Origin: Endobugula sp047636495
GTDB lineage: Bacteria; Pseudomonadota; Gammaproteobacteria; Pseudomonadales; Cellvibrionaceae
NCBI GenBank assembly: GCA_047636495.1
Contig: JBLILH010000003.1
Span: 62,001-126,000, forward strand
Length of the DNA stretch: 64,000 bases
Direction of reading: 5' to 3'
Part shown: positions 39,189 to 49,238 of the stretch, piece after piece
How positions within the stretch are numbered: the first letter of the stretch is position 1
Layout of the letters: every line of letters begins with the position of its first letter
The notes under the pieces: model-generated
What the model saw: only the letters and a program-made list of their open reading frames with translations
Database searches by the model: none
Told to the model about the DNA's origin: nothing
Translations under genes and position numbers: made by a program

Positions 39189-39190
39189 AA

Positions 39191-39823
39191 ATGGACCAAA
39201 CCATACAATACGCTATCATCGCTGGCATAGAAAAGTCGATTAACGCGGCTCTGACTTATGACCCTGCGACTCAGAAAAAGATAGCCAAGATACACGATAT
39301 TTTAGCCATTAATATTACCTCGCCACTGGCGGCCACACTCTATATTCGTGGCCAAGAAAACGGGGTCGCTATCATGAGTTATTGTGAAGCAACCGTTACC
39401 TCGCAACTTGAAGGGCCAGCCTTTGCATTTCTTAATTTACTTAACAATCCCCATGCATTGACTAATAGTGGCGTTTCGTTAACCGGCAGCACGCAGTTAT
39501 TACAACAGTGGCAAGTTATCATAGACACTCTCGATATTGATTGGGACGATGCACTCGGTGACGTCATTGGCGACACCGCAGGCCCTATTGTCAGCAAGGG
39601 CATCAAACAATATATCCAATGGTGGCGACAACAGGCGCAGGAACATCAGCGGTTAATCAGTGAATATTTACCTGAAGAATTACGCGTTATTCCGAGTAAG
39701 CCAGAAGTTGATGGCTTTATTAATGACATCAGCGACCTTAACTTGCACGTTGACCGCATCTCGGCACGTGTAAACCGAATTCAACAAGCATGGCTTAATC
39801 GCCAAAACACTCATACACCATGA
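39191..39823 (+). CDS. ubiJ: Ubiquinone biosynthesis accessory factor UbiJ
   Basis: A 210-residue protein with an N-terminal SCP2-like lipid-binding domain (LAINITSPLAATLYIRGQEN, then FLNLLNNPHALTNSGVSLTG) and a C-terminal coiled coil (DISDLNLHVDRISARVNRI). It serves the soluble Ubi metabolon in ubiquinone synthesis. It lies between ubiE (two-base gap) and ubiB (four-base ATGA overlap), which fixes the identity even though sequence conservation is low. Confidence 0.92.
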   Translation: MDQTIQYAIIAGIEKSINAALTYDPATQKKIAKIHDILAINITSPLAATLYIRGQENGVAIMSYCEATVTSQLEGPAFAFLNLLNNPHALTNSGVSLTGSTQLLQQWQVIIDTLDIDWDDALGDVIGDTAGPIVSKGIKQYIQWWRQQAQEHQRLISEYLPEELRVIPSKPEVDGFINDISDLNLHVDRISARVNRIQQAWLNRQNTHTP

Positions 39824-41439
39824 CAGCCTTCTTTCGTTTTTTTACTATCGCTTTGGTTTTTTTACGTTACCGCCTTGATTTACTCAGCGATAAAAAGCCC
39901 CCTATGTTATTACGCTTCGTTTGCGGTTGCTTCCCTAAAAAAGACTATTCCCGTGGCGAGCGTTTACGCTTAGCCTGCGAAGCATTAGGCCCTATTTTTA
40001 TTAAGTTTGGGCAATTGCTGTCAACCCGTCCTGATTTAATCCCCCATGATATGGTGCAGGAACTCAACCACCTGCAAGATAATGTGCCCCCATTTTCTTC
40101 AGCGCACTTTAAGCAAATTGTTGAACAATCTCTTGATGCATCTGTAGATACAATCTTTAGTCACTTTGGCGATGATCCTTTAGCGTCGGCGTCTATTGCA
40201 CAGGTGCATACTGCAACGCTGAAAAATGGCCAAGAAGTCGTTGTCAAAGTGATTCGCCCCGATATTGCGCTCATCATAAAAAAAGACGTAACCTTACTGT
40301 TATGGATTGCCAAACGTGTTGAAAATTGGGTAAGCGACGGTAAACGATTGCGCCCAGTAGAAATAGTGGAAGACTATGGCCGCACCATTTTTGATGAACT
40401 CGACTTACTGCGGGAAGGGGCGAATGCCTCGCAACTGCGGCGTAACTTTGAACATTCGCCTTTACTCTATATCCCAGAAATAATGTGGGAATACAGCAGT
40501 AAAAGCATGTTGGTGATGGAGCGTATTTACGGCATTCCTGTTGCCAATATCGACGAATTAACCGCCCAAAATACCGACATGAAAAAGCTCGCTGAACGTG
40601 GGGTCGAAATATTTTTCACTCAAGTGTTTGAACATAACTTTTTTCACGCCGACATGCACCCTGGCAATATCTTTGTGTCGCGTAAGCACCCTCAGTCACC
40701 GCAATATATTGCTGTCGATATGGCGATTGTGGGTTCACTAAGCCGTGAAGATCAATTTTATTTAGCACGTAATCTATTAGCCATGTTTCGTCGTGACTAT
40801 CGTCAAGTGGCCGAACTTCACATTCAAAGTGGTTGGGTGCCTAGTAATACCCGTGTTGATGAATTTGAATCTGCAGTGCGAACTGTGTGCGAACCTATTT
40901 TTCAAAAACCATTAGATGAAATATCCTTTGGCCATGTACTCATTAGCCTGTTTCAAACCGCCCAACGCTTTAATATGGAGATACAGCCTCAATTAGTTTT
41001 ACTGCAAAAAACCTTATTGAATATCGAAGGTCTAGGCCGTCAGCTATACCCTGCTCTTGATCTTTGGGAAACCGCACACCCGTATTTGGAGCGCTGGATA
41101 CGCAACAGATTCCACCCCAAAACATTACTCAAAGAATTCAAACGTTCTGCACCCGAATGGATGGAGAAATTGCCGCAAGTACCGTCAACGTTATTTAACG
41201 GCTTAGATGCCATCGAAGAATTGCGCGCCCTAACACCGCAAGTTCAACAAGTCGCCGCCGATTACCAACAAGCTAAACTGGGTCGACGAAAGAAAACATA
41301 TCTTTCATATAGCACTATCGCTCTGGTTGCGGCAGCATTGATTAGCAGCTCTGCAGATGTCGCCGCCTATTTATTAAATATGCCTTTATTGACCGTAGGC
41401 TTCCTCGGTGTAGCTGTTTTTTGCTGGTTAATTCGTTAA
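39820..41439 (+). CDS. ubiB: Ubiquinone biosynthesis atypical kinase UbiB
   Basis: A 539-residue ABC1/ADCK-type kinase-like protein. The KxGQ motif is IKFGQLLSTRPDLIP. The alanine-rich loop is ASASIAQVH. The catalytic-loop-like HADMHPGNIFVS and the metal site VDMAIVGSL follow; the latter reads DMA where DFG is usual, near the family pattern. Two C-terminal membrane helices (TIALVAAALISSSADVAAYL, PLLTVGFLGVAVFCWLI) anchor it. It probably uses ATPase activity to extract lipid intermediates. It overlaps ubiJ by four bases. Confidence 0.97.
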   Translation: MTAFFRFFTIALVFLRYRLDLLSDKKPPMLLRFVCGCFPKKDYSRGERLRLACEALGPIFIKFGQLLSTRPDLIPHDMVQELNHLQDNVPPFSSAHFKQIVEQSLDASVDTIFSHFGDDPLASASIAQVHTATLKNGQEVVVKVIRPDIALIIKKDVTLLLWIAKRVENWVSDGKRLRPVEIVEDYGRTIFDELDLLREGANASQLRRNFEHSPLLYIPEIMWEYSSKSMLVMERIYGIPVANIDELTAQNTDMKKLAERGVEIFFTQVFEHNFFHADMHPGNIFVSRKHPQSPQYIAVDMAIVGSLSREDQFYLARNLLAMFRRDYRQVAELHIQSGWVPSNTRVDEFESAVRTVCEPIFQKPLDEISFGHVLISLFQTAQRFNMEIQPQLVLLQKTLLNIEGLGRQLYPALDLWETAHPYLERWIRNRFHPKTLLKEFKRSAPEWMEKLPQVPSTLFNGLDAIEELRALTPQVQQVAADYQQAKLGRRKKTYLSYSTIALVAAALISSSADVAAYLLNMPLLTVGFLGVAVFCWLIR

Positions 41440-41748
41440 TTAGCCCCATGTTCGCTTTCGCTCACTAAGGAAGATGAGCCACTACAGACGATTAAATGAA
41501 TTCACCGCTGATGAGAGACACAACAATAGTGTAATCAATATTGATTGTGTAAAAATGTTTTTCAAGTTTGCTTGTTCAACCCCCATAATAAAATAACAAC
41601 CATCAAGAAAGTTCGTCGATCAACATTACTGGTAACGGTGTTAAACCTTGATATCAATTGTATTTCTAAGTATTTAGGCTCGGCGTGTCGTGGCATACTA
41701 TCGTTAAGGCAAGGATAGAGAACGTGAGAGTAATGTGTTACCGGTAAA
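41440..41748. other. 309-bp gap between ubiB and folA
   Basis: The two genes converge here. No gene, RNA or convincing terminator was seen; the sequence is AT-rich with no clear repeat. Confidence 0.4.
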
Positions 41749-42267
41749 CTATATGCGTTCCAGCACACAAAAAGCATAATCATACGGGCTATTATTGTTG
41801 ACTGCGTCGCTAGAGACACTTTCTCGTTGAGTTTCTTGCCAAATATTTTCGTCAATTTCTGGAAAGAAAGCGTCACCTACTACCTGCGCGTCGACTCGGG
41901 TCACATATAGTTTATTAGCTTGCGGCAAAGCCGTCTTGTAAATTTCTGCCCCGCCAATCACCATCACTTCGTTTATGCCATCTATTAGTGACTGCGCTTC
42001 CGCCAAGCGCAGTGCATCCTTGATAGTATGCACCACCTTCACACCATTATGCTGCCAATCTTGTTGGCGGGTAATCACAATATTTAAACGGCCCGGTAAA
42101 GGGCGTCCAATGGACTCAAAGGTTTTTCGCCCCATGACGATAGGCTTACCCATCGTTGTGCGTTTAAAATATTGTAGGTCTTCTGGCAAATGCCATAGCA
42201 GTTGATTGTCTTTACCAATAGCGCGGTTATTGTCCATGGCAACAATAATAGAAAGAGTTACGTTCAT
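41749..42267 (-). CDS. folA: Dihydrofolate reductase
   Basis: A 172-residue enzyme reducing dihydrofolate with NADPH. Active-site blocks: IIVAMDNNRAIGKDNQLLWHLPEDL cut short here as AIGKDNQLLWHLPEDLQYFK (catalytic acid in PEDL), then MGRKTFESIGRPLPGR and EVMVIGGAEIYKTALPQA. Length is slightly above the E. coli enzyme. It lies 104 bases downstream of thyA, which makes its substrate, so folA and thyA form a functional pair. Confidence 0.97.
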   Translation of the reverse strand: MNVTLSIIVAMDNNRAIGKDNQLLWHLPEDLQYFKRTTMGKPIVMGRKTFESIGRPLPGRLNIVITRQQDWQHNGVKVVHTIKDALRLAEAQSLIDGINEVMVIGGAEIYKTALPQANKLYVTRVDAQVVGDAFFPEIDENIWQETQRESVSSDAVNNNSPYDYAFCVLERI

Positions 42268-42371
42268 AATATTTTACATCTTAGTTTGGGAGTGCCGAAC
42301 CTGCTTCGAAATAACGATTAGGCAATTCAGTTCAGTAGGCCATTACTTATGTGTCAACTAGTGCTGGCACT

Positions 42372-43205
42372 TTATATTGCCACGGGCGCCTTAATAGGCG
42401 GGTGTGGGTCGTAACCAACCATGTCAAAATCTTCGAATGCGTAATCATAAATTGAGGCAGGCTTACGTTTAATTATTAGTCTAGGCAAGGTTTTTGGCTC
42501 ACGTGTTAATTGCGTATTCACTTGCTCAAGGTGATTAGAATATATGTGCGAGTCACCAGTAGTGACGATCACTTCGCCGACATCTAAGTCGCACTGCTGC
42601 GCTAACATGTGAACTAACAGTGCCAAGCTTGCTGTATTGTATGGCAAGCCTAAAAATGAATCAGAGCTACGAATATAGAGCTGTGCTGACAAACGATTAT
42701 TGGCGACATAAAACTGATATAACAAATGGCACGGTGGGAGTGCCATGCGGCCTTGTTTAACATTTTCCTGAGGGCTAACCGATTCATCCGGCAGGTATTC
42801 TACATTCCAACCGTGAAACAAAATACGCCGGCTGTTAGGGTTGTTTTTTAGACAGTTAACGACGTAATCTATTTGATTGATAGTATTGCCATCTTTTGTC
42901 GGCCATGCTGTCCATTGCTCGCCGTATAACGGCCCAAGATCACCGTTCTCATCTGCCCATTCATCCCAAATAGCAACGCCGTTTTCTTTTAACCATTGGG
43001 TGTTGGTATCACCGTTTAAAAACCAGATAAGCTCGTTAGCGATACCTTTGAAATGCACTTTTTTGGTGGTGAGTAATGGAAAACCGTTTTGCAAATCATG
43101 GCGGTATTGGCGACCAAATACCGACAACGTGCCCGTACCCGTTCGATCACTTTTTTGCACGCCGTTCGATAAAATATCATCGAGTAGCTCTAAGTACGCT
43201 TTCAT
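42372..43205 (-). CDS. thyA: Thymidylate synthase
   Basis: A 277-residue enzyme methylating dUMP with methylene-tetrahydrofolate. The catalytic cysteine is C159 in MALPPCHLLYQFYV. Other blocks: RTGTGTLSVFGRQYRHDL (phosphate loop), IANELIWFLNGDTNTQWL, YIRSSDSFLGLPYN, and HIYSNHLEQVNTQL. A short insertion (PDESVSPQENVKQGR) before the catalytic loop explains the extra length over the 264-residue E. coli enzyme. It lies between lgt and folA, all on the same strand. Confidence 0.98.
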   Translation of the reverse strand: MKAYLELLDDILSNGVQKSDRTGTGTLSVFGRQYRHDLQNGFPLLTTKKVHFKGIANELIWFLNGDTNTQWLKENGVAIWDEWADENGDLGPLYGEQWTAWPTKDGNTINQIDYVVNCLKNNPNSRRILFHGWNVEYLPDESVSPQENVKQGRMALPPCHLLYQFYVANNRLSAQLYIRSSDSFLGLPYNTASLALLVHMLAQQCDLDVGEVIVTTGDSHIYSNHLEQVNTQLTREPKTLPRLIIKRKPASIYDYAFEDFDMVGYDPHPPIKAPVAI

Positions 43206-43273
43206 TTTTCATCCTAAATATTTTATTTTCCGCGCTTCACACTTATTTTATACTGTGTCTTTTTACGCTTATT

Positions 43274-44098
43274 TTATAATGCCTTTTTTTCGTGTTCTTG
43301 CTTAACATTCTGTTTGTTATACGCGGTATACGCCCAAATAAGCACCACTACGCCGACAGCAACCATCGGGATAGTGAGTAGTTGCCCACGGGTCATCCAG
43401 CCAAAAACAAGGGTTTTAATATGGTCGTCGGGCTGGCGCACAAATTCGACTACAAAACGAAAAATGCCGTAAAAAATTAAAAACACTGAACCCACCGCTA
43501 AACGTGGGCGCGGTTTTCGAGAGAACCAATAGACGATGGCGAATAGCACTAGACCTTCTAAGAAGGCTTGATATAACTGCGACGGGTGGCGCACCAATTG
43601 TTCTAGATCACGCGGAAATACCATACCCCACGAAACATCGGTCGCCCTACCCCATAATTCTTGACCAATAAAGTTACCTAGTCGTCCAAAACCTAAACCT
43701 AATGGTACAAGTGGTGCTACAAAGTCAAGCGTGGCGGCAAACGAAGCTTTGGTGCGACGGCAGTAAAGCAAGATAGCCACAATCACCCCCAGTAAACCAC
43801 CATGAAATGACATCCCGCCTTCCCATACCCGGAACAACCAGAGTGGATCCCCCATCCACGTTTCAAAATTGTAGAACATCACATAACCGAATCGCCCCCC
43901 TAATACAACACCCATCGCACCATAGACAATAAAGTCTTCAACTTGTGCAGGTCTGAGTGGTGAGTCTGTCCGTGCGGCGCGCTTATAGGCTATGCCCCAT
44001 GCAGCAGCAAAAGCCAGTAGATACATAATGCCGTACCAGTGAATATCTAACGGGCCAACAGAGATTGCAATGGGGTCAATATTTGGGTAGTTCAACAT
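43274..44098 (-). CDS. lgt: Prolipoprotein diacylglyceryl transferase
   Basis: A 274-residue inner-membrane enzyme that attaches diacylglycerol to the lipobox cysteine. The signature GFGRLGNFIGQELWGR is present; the usual Asn after GNF is Ile-Gly here, a variant within the family. Several membrane helices are evident (IMYLLAFAAAWGIAYK, FLEGLVLFAIVYWF, IPMVAVGVVVLIWAY). HGGLLGVIVAI carries the conserved essential histidine region. It is upstream of thyA as in many relatives. Confidence 0.96.
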   Translation of the reverse strand: MLNYPNIDPIAISVGPLDIHWYGIMYLLAFAAAWGIAYKRAARTDSPLRPAQVEDFIVYGAMGVVLGGRFGYVMFYNFETWMGDPLWLFRVWEGGMSFHGGLLGVIVAILLYCRRTKASFAATLDFVAPLVPLGLGFGRLGNFIGQELWGRATDVSWGMVFPRDLEQLVRHPSQLYQAFLEGLVLFAIVYWFSRKPRPRLAVGSVFLIFYGIFRFVVEFVRQPDDHIKTLVFGWMTRGQLLTIPMVAVGVVVLIWAYTAYNKQNVKQEHEKKAL

Positions 44099-44478
44099 AA
44101 GTGCTGCCAGTTAACGGATCGCATAAATACGCTATTAGTGCGAAACACAAAAAATAATAATAGGCAGTATCATATCATAGAGAATAAGCTCACCGCATGC
44201 CCCGCACAACTGAACCACGAGTAATCAGCTATTAGAAGACACGAACAAAATGTATCTGGTTCTTTTGGACATTAAGCGACTTTTAAACAGTCCTTTATAG
44301 ACCGTCTGATATCTCACTATCTATCTGACGACTTAACAATCGTCTTACCATCGGTAAAGAAATATATCGACTGACGGCTTTTCGCCAAGCGACTTTTGTA
44401 GACTTTTGTTATTATGCTGTTATTTTGAGCGTTTATTATTGTTCTATCCTAACGCTACTGCTCGAGCTTTTACTGCTT
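44099..44478. other. 380-bp gap between lgt and the NRDE gene
   Basis: The two genes diverge here, so both promoters must lie inside. Repeated AAGCGACTTTT strings occur near 44274 and 44388; no other structure was recognised. Confidence 0.35.
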
Positions 44479-45285
44479 ATGTGTCTGATTTTATTTTCTT
44501 ACGACCCTTCTTCAAACGCACCCTTACTCCTTGCCGCTAACCGCGATGAATTTTTTATTCGCCCGTCATCGGCGGCTCATCAATGGCATGATTTTCCAGA
44601 GGTTTTTGCAGGCCGCGATTTAGTCGCTCAAGGTACATGGTTAGGCATTACTCAGAGTGGCCGTTTTGCGGCCATTACGAATGTACGTGAACCTACTGTC
44701 GTCGTCGAAAATCCGCTATCACGTGGTAATTTAACGCGAGATTTTTTGACCCATAATATGAATGCAGAAGAATACTTAAGCAACATAGAGCCTTTGAAGC
44801 ATCGCTATTGTGGATTTAATCTATTGGTTGGTGAACTAGGAGCCCATAACAGAGAATTATGGTACGCCAGCAATCGCGGGGGCGAGCCTGGGCCTTTAGC
44901 CGCTGGCACTTATGGACTAAGCAATGATTTATTAAATAGCCCTTGGCCAAAAGTCACTGCAGGAATGACCTTTATAGAGGATACGCAGAACCAAGTAGCA
45001 TTTTGCCAAGCAAGTAATGAGGAAAAACATCGACAGTTGCGGCACTATTTAGAAAACGATAGTGTCGCAAATGACGACGTTTTACCCAGAACTGGAGTAA
45101 GCTATGAACGCGAAAAAGCACTATCAGCGGCTTTTATTACTCTGCACGATTACGGCACACGTACCTCTACTGCGCTGTCGATAGATGGCGGCACGATTGC
45201 TTTTAGTGAGAAAAATTATCGGCTGGCAGCAAGTCAACTGGTACCCGAAGGGCACAAGTACACATATAAAGAATGGTCGTTATAA
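44479..45285 (+). CDS. NRDE (TANGO2-like) family protein
   Basis: A 268-residue protein beginning MCLILFSYDPSSNAP, with the family motif LLLAANRDEFFIRPS. Further conserved parts are FAGRDLVAQGTWLGITQSGRFAA shortened: AGRD, GTWLG and FAAITNVREP. The frame extends 18 codons upstream, but the Met-Cys start at 44479 is diagnostic; Cys2 is the presumed N-terminal nucleophile in Ntn-hydrolase-like models. TANGO2 relatives are tied to haem or lipid handling in eukaryotes; the bacterial role is unknown. Confidence 0.9.
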   Translation: MCLILFSYDPSSNAPLLLAANRDEFFIRPSSAAHQWHDFPEVFAGRDLVAQGTWLGITQSGRFAAITNVREPTVVVENPLSRGNLTRDFLTHNMNAEEYLSNIEPLKHRYCGFNLLVGELGAHNRELWYASNRGGEPGPLAAGTYGLSNDLLNSPWPKVTAGMTFIEDTQNQVAFCQASNEEKHRQLRHYLENDSVANDDVLPRTGVSYEREKALSAAFITLHDYGTRTSTALSIDGGTIAFSEKNYRLAASQLVPEGHKYTYKEWSL

Positions 45286-45344
45286 AACGTTAACATGTCT
45301 ACAAAACCTTCTAAAATAATCCTCACACCGTGTTGAGCAATAGG

Positions 45345-47609
45345 TTAATGGGTGGTTTGTAAACCTTGGGGTCGATCACGAATACCGATCTTTTTGAGCG
45401 CTATATCGACATATTGCGTCACAGTTTCGGCATCCGTCAGTTTCATCACACTCGCTAACAACTCTTCGGCCTGCTCTAAACTAATAGCGCGCAGCACCGA
45501 CTTAACGCGCGGCAAATTAGTCGAGTTCATTGACAGAACATCGTAGCCCATCGCCATTAACAACATTGATGCGCCAGGGTCACCTGCCATTTCGCCACAA
45601 ATACTGACCGGTGTGCCTTCACTATGAGCGGCCGTCACGACAAATTGTAACGCACGTAATACTGCGGGATGAAACGAGTTATATAAGTCAGCCACCCGAG
45701 GGTTATTGCGATCAACCGCTAACAAATATTGGGTTAAATCATTACTCCCTACTGATAAGAAGTCAGCTCGCGCTGCGAGTTCTTTTGCTTGATAAACGGC
45801 TGCAGGTACTTCAATCATAACGCCAATGGGGGGTAATTTAACGGCGAAACCTTCCTCCAGTAACTCACTGTGAGCACGATAAATTAGTTTTTGCGACGCC
45901 TCCAACTCAGAGATATGGCTAATCATCGGCAGCATAATACGCAAATTATCCAAGCCTTGGGACGCGCGCATCATCGCACGTACTTGCGCCATAAATATCT
46001 CGGGATGATCTAGCGTCACCCTTATACCGCGCCACCCCAAAAAAGGGTTGGCTTCGTCAATAGGGAAGTAGTTAAGCGCTTTATCACCGCCCACATCGAG
46101 GGTTCGCATGGTCACCGGTTGTGGCGCAAATGCCTCGAGTTGTTCGCGGTAGATTTTTCGCTGGTCTTCTTCTGTTGGAAAACGGTCGCGTAACATAAAA
46201 GGCACTTCGGTACGGTAGAGGCCTACGCCTTCTGCGCCCCGCTCGATAGAACGCATAACATCGGCCATGAGGCCTGTATTTACCCATAGAGGCACGCGGT
46301 GGTGGTCTACCGTTTCGGCAGGTAAATCACGCAACGCCTCAAAGTGCTTTGATATTACTTGATCTTCTTGAATCAGTGCGTTGAATTCTTTGAGTGCGTC
46401 GTCGCTAGGGTTGAAGTAAGTATTACCACGATATCCGTCAACAATGGCGGACTTACCGTCTAATTGGGTAAATGGCAAATCGATAGCGCCCATGACCGTG
46501 GGAATGCCCATGGCACGCGCTAATATGGCCACATGTGAGCTACTTGAGCCTTTGACCGAGACCAAACCAAGGAGTTTATCTTTAGGGACTTCCCCCAGTA
46601 TGGACGCAGTGAGCTCGTCGCCAATTAAAATAGTGTTCTCGGGATAGGTTTTTTCTTTGCTGGATGACTGCTGTAGATACCCGAGTACACGGCTACCTAA
46701 ATCGCGTACATCAGCAGCACGTTCGCGCAAATAAGGATCGTGCATACTGGCAAAAGTATTCGCATGCTGCAGGATCACACGACTCCATGCATAAGGCGCA
46801 ACCACGCCTTTGTTAATCGCTTCTGTGACTTCACGGCCCAAAGATTGATCATCCAGCATGGCGAGATAAGCATCGAAAAGACCGCGTTCTTCTGCACTCA
46901 AACGAGAACTTAGCTTTTCACCCAGCGCTTTAATGTCATTGCGCACAGCACTTAAAGAGGTGTAGAAAAATTTCAGTTCTTCTTCGATATCAGTACACAG
47001 CTGGTAAGCCACACTACTCAAATCTGATTGGGGTGAAATGACTACTGCGGTACCAATGGCGATGCCGGGCGAGCCGGCTACACCTTTAAATCGAAGATCA
47101 ACACCAGAATCGTCTATCTCTGCTCCACCATGAATAGCCTCTGTATGGGCAATAATACCTGACAGTTGCGCCGACAAGGTCACCAAGAATGCCTCTTCGT
47201 CGTCATCAAACCGTCGTCGATGAGATTGCTGAACCGTTAGTACGCCCAGCACTTCACGTTGATGCACAATAGGGACGCCTAGAAAAGACGTAAAGCGTTC
47301 TTCACCGGTTTCAGGGAAATAAATATAGCGAGAGTGCACTTCGGCATTTTCTAAATTGATTGGTTCACCGCGTTTAGCGACATAACCCACCAAGCCTTCG
47401 TGTAGGCCCATTTTGACATTGCCGACTGACTCGGGCAACAAGCCCTCTGTAGCGCGTAAGACGAAATCATTTTGCGCATCACGTAAGTAGACCGAGCATA
47501 CCTGGGTATGCATAGTGGTACGGATACGCTTTACGATAATCTCCATCGCTGCTCGCAGACTGGCAGCTGAGTTTACCTCTTGAGTAATCGCTCGTAGAGA
47601 ATCTAACAT
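45345..47609 (-). CDS. ptsP: Phosphoenolpyruvate-protein phosphotransferase, nitrogen PTS (EI-Ntr)
   Basis: A 754-residue enzyme. The N-terminal GAF domain (about residues 15-165: TTMHTQVCSVYLRDAQNDFV, ERFTSFLGVPIVHQREVLG) distinguishes it from sugar-PTS enzyme I. The phospho-acceptor histidine is in GSSSSHVAILARAMGIPTVMG. The C-terminal PEP-binding barrel has LYRTEVPFMLRDRFP, MIEVPAAVYQAKELA and SICGEMAGDPGASMLL. It would start the phosphorelay to NPr and EIIA-Ntr, which regulate nitrogen and potassium responses. It lies 14 bases after rppH on the same strand. Confidence 0.97.
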   Translation of the reverse strand: MLDSLRAITQEVNSAASLRAAMEIIVKRIRTTMHTQVCSVYLRDAQNDFVLRATEGLLPESVGNVKMGLHEGLVGYVAKRGEPINLENAEVHSRYIYFPETGEERFTSFLGVPIVHQREVLGVLTVQQSHRRRFDDDEEAFLVTLSAQLSGIIAHTEAIHGGAEIDDSGVDLRFKGVAGSPGIAIGTAVVISPQSDLSSVAYQLCTDIEEELKFFYTSLSAVRNDIKALGEKLSSRLSAEERGLFDAYLAMLDDQSLGREVTEAINKGVVAPYAWSRVILQHANTFASMHDPYLRERAADVRDLGSRVLGYLQQSSSKEKTYPENTILIGDELTASILGEVPKDKLLGLVSVKGSSSSHVAILARAMGIPTVMGAIDLPFTQLDGKSAIVDGYRGNTYFNPSDDALKEFNALIQEDQVISKHFEALRDLPAETVDHHRVPLWVNTGLMADVMRSIERGAEGVGLYRTEVPFMLRDRFPTEEDQRKIYREQLEAFAPQPVTMRTLDVGGDKALNYFPIDEANPFLGWRGIRVTLDHPEIFMAQVRAMMRASQGLDNLRIMLPMISHISELEASQKLIYRAHSELLEEGFAVKLPPIGVMIEVPAAVYQAKELAARADFLSVGSNDLTQYLLAVDRNNPRVADLYNSFHPAVLRALQFVVTAAHSEGTPVSICGEMAGDPGASMLLMAMGYDVLSMNSTNLPRVKSVLRAISLEQAEELLASVMKLTDAETVTQYVDIALKKIGIRDRPQGLQTTH

Positions 47610-47623
47610 AAATTAATTCTTCG

Positions 47624-48139
47624 TTATGGTGTTTCGTTGACTGCGTTGGCGTGCGCTGTCTCAAGATGGCTGTGCGCTGGCGCGAGCTCTTTTAGCGCAC
47701 GACGGTATACATTGCGTTTAAAATCGACCACTTGGTCCAACGGATACCAATAACTTACCCACTCCCAGTGGTCAAACTCCACGGAATCCGTACTGGTCAA
47801 CGTAATAGCGTCATCAGTGCCTAGCAACTGTAATAAGTACCACTTTTGTTTCTGCCCAATACACAATGGGGATTGGTACTCGCGGACAAACTGTTTGGGA
47901 AGATCGTAGTTAAGCCAACCCGATGTGGATGCGACTATGCACACCTGTTCTGGTTGCAAACCAACTTCCTCATACAACTCACGATACATCCCCTGCTCAG
48001 GCGTTTCGCCTTGATCAATTCCTCCTTGCGGAAACTGCCAAGCATTGGCGCCTCCAATTCTTCGCGCCCACAGTACTTGGCCTTGTGGGTTGCTGATAAT
48101 AATACCTACATTCGCACGATATCCATTCTTATCGATCAT
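47624..48139 (-). CDS. rppH: RNA pyrophosphohydrolase
   Basis: A 171-residue Nudix enzyme that removes the 5' pyrophosphate of mRNA and so triggers decay. The N-terminus IDKNGYRANVGIII is typical, and the Nudix box is GGIDQGETPEQGMYRELYEEVGL in register, with the EExE acids in ELYEEVG. It is coupled upstream of ptsP, a conserved pair in gammaproteobacteria. Confidence 0.97.
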   Translation of the reverse strand: MIDKNGYRANVGIIISNPQGQVLWARRIGGANAWQFPQGGIDQGETPEQGMYRELYEEVGLQPEQVCIVASTSGWLNYDLPKQFVREYQSPLCIGQKQKWYLLQLLGTDDAITLTSTDSVEFDHWEWVSYWYPLDQVVDFKRNVYRRALKELAPAHSHLETAHANAVNETP

Positions 48140-48407
48140 ACCTTTCCTCTACAACGCTTTCAGCGGCCACTCCGTTGACGCCTGAATAATGCATAAAGCC
48201 TTAAGAATCAAACAATTATGATTACTTAACAACACCTATAATAACTTTACTGTACCACAATTTGACATTAGGGTTGCCGTTAAAAACGACTCAAGGTATG
48301 CTCCAAAGCACATTTTTACTGAGATTTTATCGTCTTAGCATCACTATTGCGCCGCGAAAAAAAATATCGCTGCAACACGTAAACTCCGTATCTTTAGGGC
48401 TCTGCAT

Positions 48408-49076
48408 ATGAAACTGGCTATTTTTGATCTTGATCACACTTTACTTGCGGGCGATAGTGATTATGAGTGGGGAAATTTTTTAGTGTCTGAAGGAGTTGTC
48501 GATACCCAATATTACCAACAAAAAAATGATGAATTTTATCAGCAATACCAAGATAAGACGTTAGACATTATTGAATACCAAGAATTTGTTCTTGCGCCGT
48601 TAACGCAACTCTCAAGCGACCAGCGCAATTCACTTCATCATAGATTTATGGCAACCGTGATTGCGCCTCTGCGCCAGCAGAGAGCCGATGATCTTATCGC
48701 TAAGCACCAGAAAAATGGCGACACTTTATTAGTCATTACGGCTACCAATCACTTTATTGCATCGCCTATTGTCAGGGCGATGGGCATTCACAACGTGCTT
48801 GCCACCGATCCTGAAATTGTCGACGGACAATTCACCGGTAAAGTAATGGGTACACCCTGCTTTCAAAAAGGCAAAATCATGCGTCTACAGTCATGGCTTA
48901 CACAGCAAGAAAAAGACCACCAAAAAACCTTTAACCATATGACTTTTTACAGTGATTCAATTAACGATGCTCCGTTATTGGGTTATGTTAATCGAGCAAT
49001 TGCCGTCGATCCTGATGACAAGTTGCGTCGATTAGCAGAAGAGAAAAACTGGGATATTATCAGTTTGAGAGAATAA
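48408..49076 (+). CDS. HAD-IB family phosphatase
   Basis: A 222-residue SerB-like HAD phosphatase. Motif I is IFDLDHTLLAGDSD (D7, D9). Motif II is LLVITATNHFI. Motif III is a lysine in KGKIMRL. Motif IV is FYSDSINDAPLL. The cap domain is helical. In Pseudomonas the corresponding neighbour of rppH-ptsP has been linked to histidinol-phosphate phosphatase activity (from memory); that would fit here but sequence alone cannot decide. It is divergent from rppH. Confidence 0.88.
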   Translation: MKLAIFDLDHTLLAGDSDYEWGNFLVSEGVVDTQYYQQKNDEFYQQYQDKTLDIIEYQEFVLAPLTQLSSDQRNSLHHRFMATVIAPLRQQRADDLIAKHQKNGDTLLVITATNHFIASPIVRAMGIHNVLATDPEIVDGQFTGKVMGTPCFQKGKIMRLQSWLTQQEKDHQKTFNHMTFYSDSINDAPLLGYVNRAIAVDPDDKLRRLAEEKNWDIISLRE

Positions 49077-49183
49077 AATCATCATGACTGCTCAGAAATA
49101 AATAGCGTCATAACCATGACTTCAAAACATCGAGTGTGCACTAAAAATCATCGACTACTGGCCTAGAAAAAGATTCCGCAAAC

Positions 49184-49208
49184 AAAAAATCACCCGGAGG
49201 TAATTTTT
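49184..49208. terminator. Terminator between the HAD gene and gcvH
   Basis: An AAAATCACC/GGTAATTTT stem (one wobble pair) with a CGGA-type loop is flanked by A and T runs. It can serve gcvH on the minus strand and possibly the HAD gene on the plus strand. Confidence 0.6.
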
Positions 49209-49238
49209 AATGTACGGGGGGCTTTATGCGCGAACACA